DNA of 64,000 nt from Chrysophaeum taylorii. Taxonomy: Eukaryota; Sar; Pelagophyceae; Pelagomonadales; Pelagomonadaceae. The notes beneath the pieces are model-generated. The model was not told the origin of the DNA and made no database searches. It saw nothing but the letters and a program-made list of their open reading frames with translations. The position numbers were made by a program, and so were the translations under genes. Numbering within the stretch: position 1 is the first letter of the stretch; each line of letters begins with the position of its first letter. The stretch is from positions 1-64,000 of the forward strand of contig JAQMWT010000459.1 of NCBI GenBank assembly GCA_029834535.1, written 5' to 3'. Below, piece by piece: positions 63,261 through 64,000 of this stretch.

Positions 63261-64000
63261 TGCCTGATCTTGCGACGGCGCGTTCGGGGTTTGCGCACGC
63301 GGATCGACCGAGGACGTTCGGAGTGCCTGGCCGTCCGGTTCTCCGGGAGCTGGAGTTGGGTAACTGGTGACAGAAATCGTGAAAGATGCCGTGCCTTCGG
63401 GCTCGTTCTCGAGCGCGTTACCGGGGTCGGTGCTTGGCAATGGGGTTGTCACCCGAACTTCTTCTTGGCAGGTGAACATTTCCCCGCGTGCGAGCTCTTG
63501 GTCGTGGATTATCGACATCGGCGTGTCACCCATCGACGACACGGCCACTGCGGCCGCGGTCGGGTCGGATCGGTCACATGTTGAGCAGGTCCCGGCTACG
63601 ATGCCGAGGTGCACCACGCTTGGCGCCGTGGCGACGAAGGCTTCTCCGGGCTTCAGCGCTTAACTCAGCCTGTCCGGAATGTTGTGGGTTCGACGGGGGT
63701 CGATGCGCGGCGAGCCGGTTGCGAACACTCGGATTTCGGGCGCGGTTGATTTCGGCTCGTTGCTCGGCGCATACGGGGTCCTCGGCCAGGGTTACAGCGG
63801 CCGAAGCTCGCTTAGGAGGCGGCGAGAGGAGATCTTTTTCGGTCAGTAATGGCGGCAGAGCTCTCTTGCCACCTTGGCTCCGACTCTGCGTCATCGCCTG
63901 CCCTCGAAAACCGTTGATCGGTGCCACGACAGGGTGTCGTTCGTACGCTGCCTTATAAAGTATGGCGGGCGACCGAACGATTTCCCCCGCGTATGGGAGC
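63261..64000 (-). CDS. N-terminal region upstream of the element F methyltransferase
   Basis: Pro/Ser/Ala/Arg-rich sequence (PPKRASAAVTLAEDPVCAEQ; TPAPGEPDGQALRTSSVDPR) of low complexity. KLRATERGILDKHQAFSWIP leads into the methyltransferase. It could be the end of gag/protease of element F. No motif identified; cut by the window edge. Confidence 0.35.

Larger units (their letters stand above)
61646..64000 (-). mobile_element. Part of a Ty3/gypsy-like element with C5-methyltransferase, element F
   Basis: GC-rich minus-strand block running off the window at the right. From right to left: Pro/Ala/Arg-rich N-terminal sequence, a C5-methyltransferase domain, a charged linker, and near 61.66-61.80 kb the stretch KLKLAHCVRYSWAFVDP with VSLRFKDANPKPIKM, which resembles the sequence directly before RT in Ty3/gypsy-type elements. 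RT itself is missing because the element meets element E. It carries a few breaks. If it is not a retroelement, a host methyltransferase gene fragment is the alternative. Confidence 0.6.

Overview
The window comes from a nuclear genome of a flagellated eukaryote, probably a protist or alga. The one clear, apparently intact host gene (minus strand, about 29.1-33.4 kb) encodes CFAP57, a WD40/coiled-coil protein of the ciliary axoneme. It carries two very short introns (48 and 46 nt, GT...AG). A DNA copy of the 3' half of a tRNA shows eukaryotic initiator-tRNA hallmarks (CAT anticodon, ATCGAAA T-loop). I cannot name the species. Nearly everything else is mobile DNA.

Layout. 0-5.76 kb: right part of a Ty1/copia element (element 1) with two extra ORFs after pol and a 3' LTR. 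5.8-14.9 kb: minus-strand block of long, low-complexity ORFs (865, 763 and 537 codons) around a GC-rich segment; a copia-type primer-binding site at 14.9 kb suggests that at least its right part is a retroelement. 15.35-28.73 kb: a structurally complete Ty1/copia element (element 2) with 5-bp target duplications, LTRs, a half-tRNA primer site, gag, protease, a cytosine-methyltransferase-like domain, integrase, RT/RNase H and two 3' ORFs; a Helitron sits in its 5' LTR. 28.7-33.4 kb: a short tandem repeat and CFAP57. 33.6-34.5 kb: 3' part of a probable LINE ORF with a PD-(D/E)XK-like motif. 34.5-36.2 kb: little that is recognisable. 36.19-50.01 kb: one 13.8-kb composite Ty1/copia insertion (minus) with 96-bp LTRs and matching target duplications, holding several rearranged copies, an EF-hand gene fragment and a DNA copy of half an initiator tRNA. 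50.0-53.0 kb: two Helitron copies and a cluster of 5'-truncated LINE tails. 53.0-53.6 kb: a lone LTR related to element 1. 53.8-61.65 kb: another Ty1/copia element (element E) with a cytosine-methyltransferase domain. 61.65-64.0 kb: part of a third, probably Ty3/gypsy-like element (element F, minus), again with a cytosine-methyltransferase domain.

Main message. Three different retrotransposons in 64 kb each carry a C5-cytosine DNA methyltransferase-like domain, in at least two different positions of pol. Element 2 is also punctuated by five copies of a ~21-nt motif that fall at the borders of its functional modules (gag / protease-methyltransferase / integrase / RT-RNase H / ORF3 / ORF4). Two copia families use the same initiator tRNA at two different places (anticodon arm versus 3' end). 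The retroelements are treated as fossils: most carry several breaks, and single lesions are not listed.
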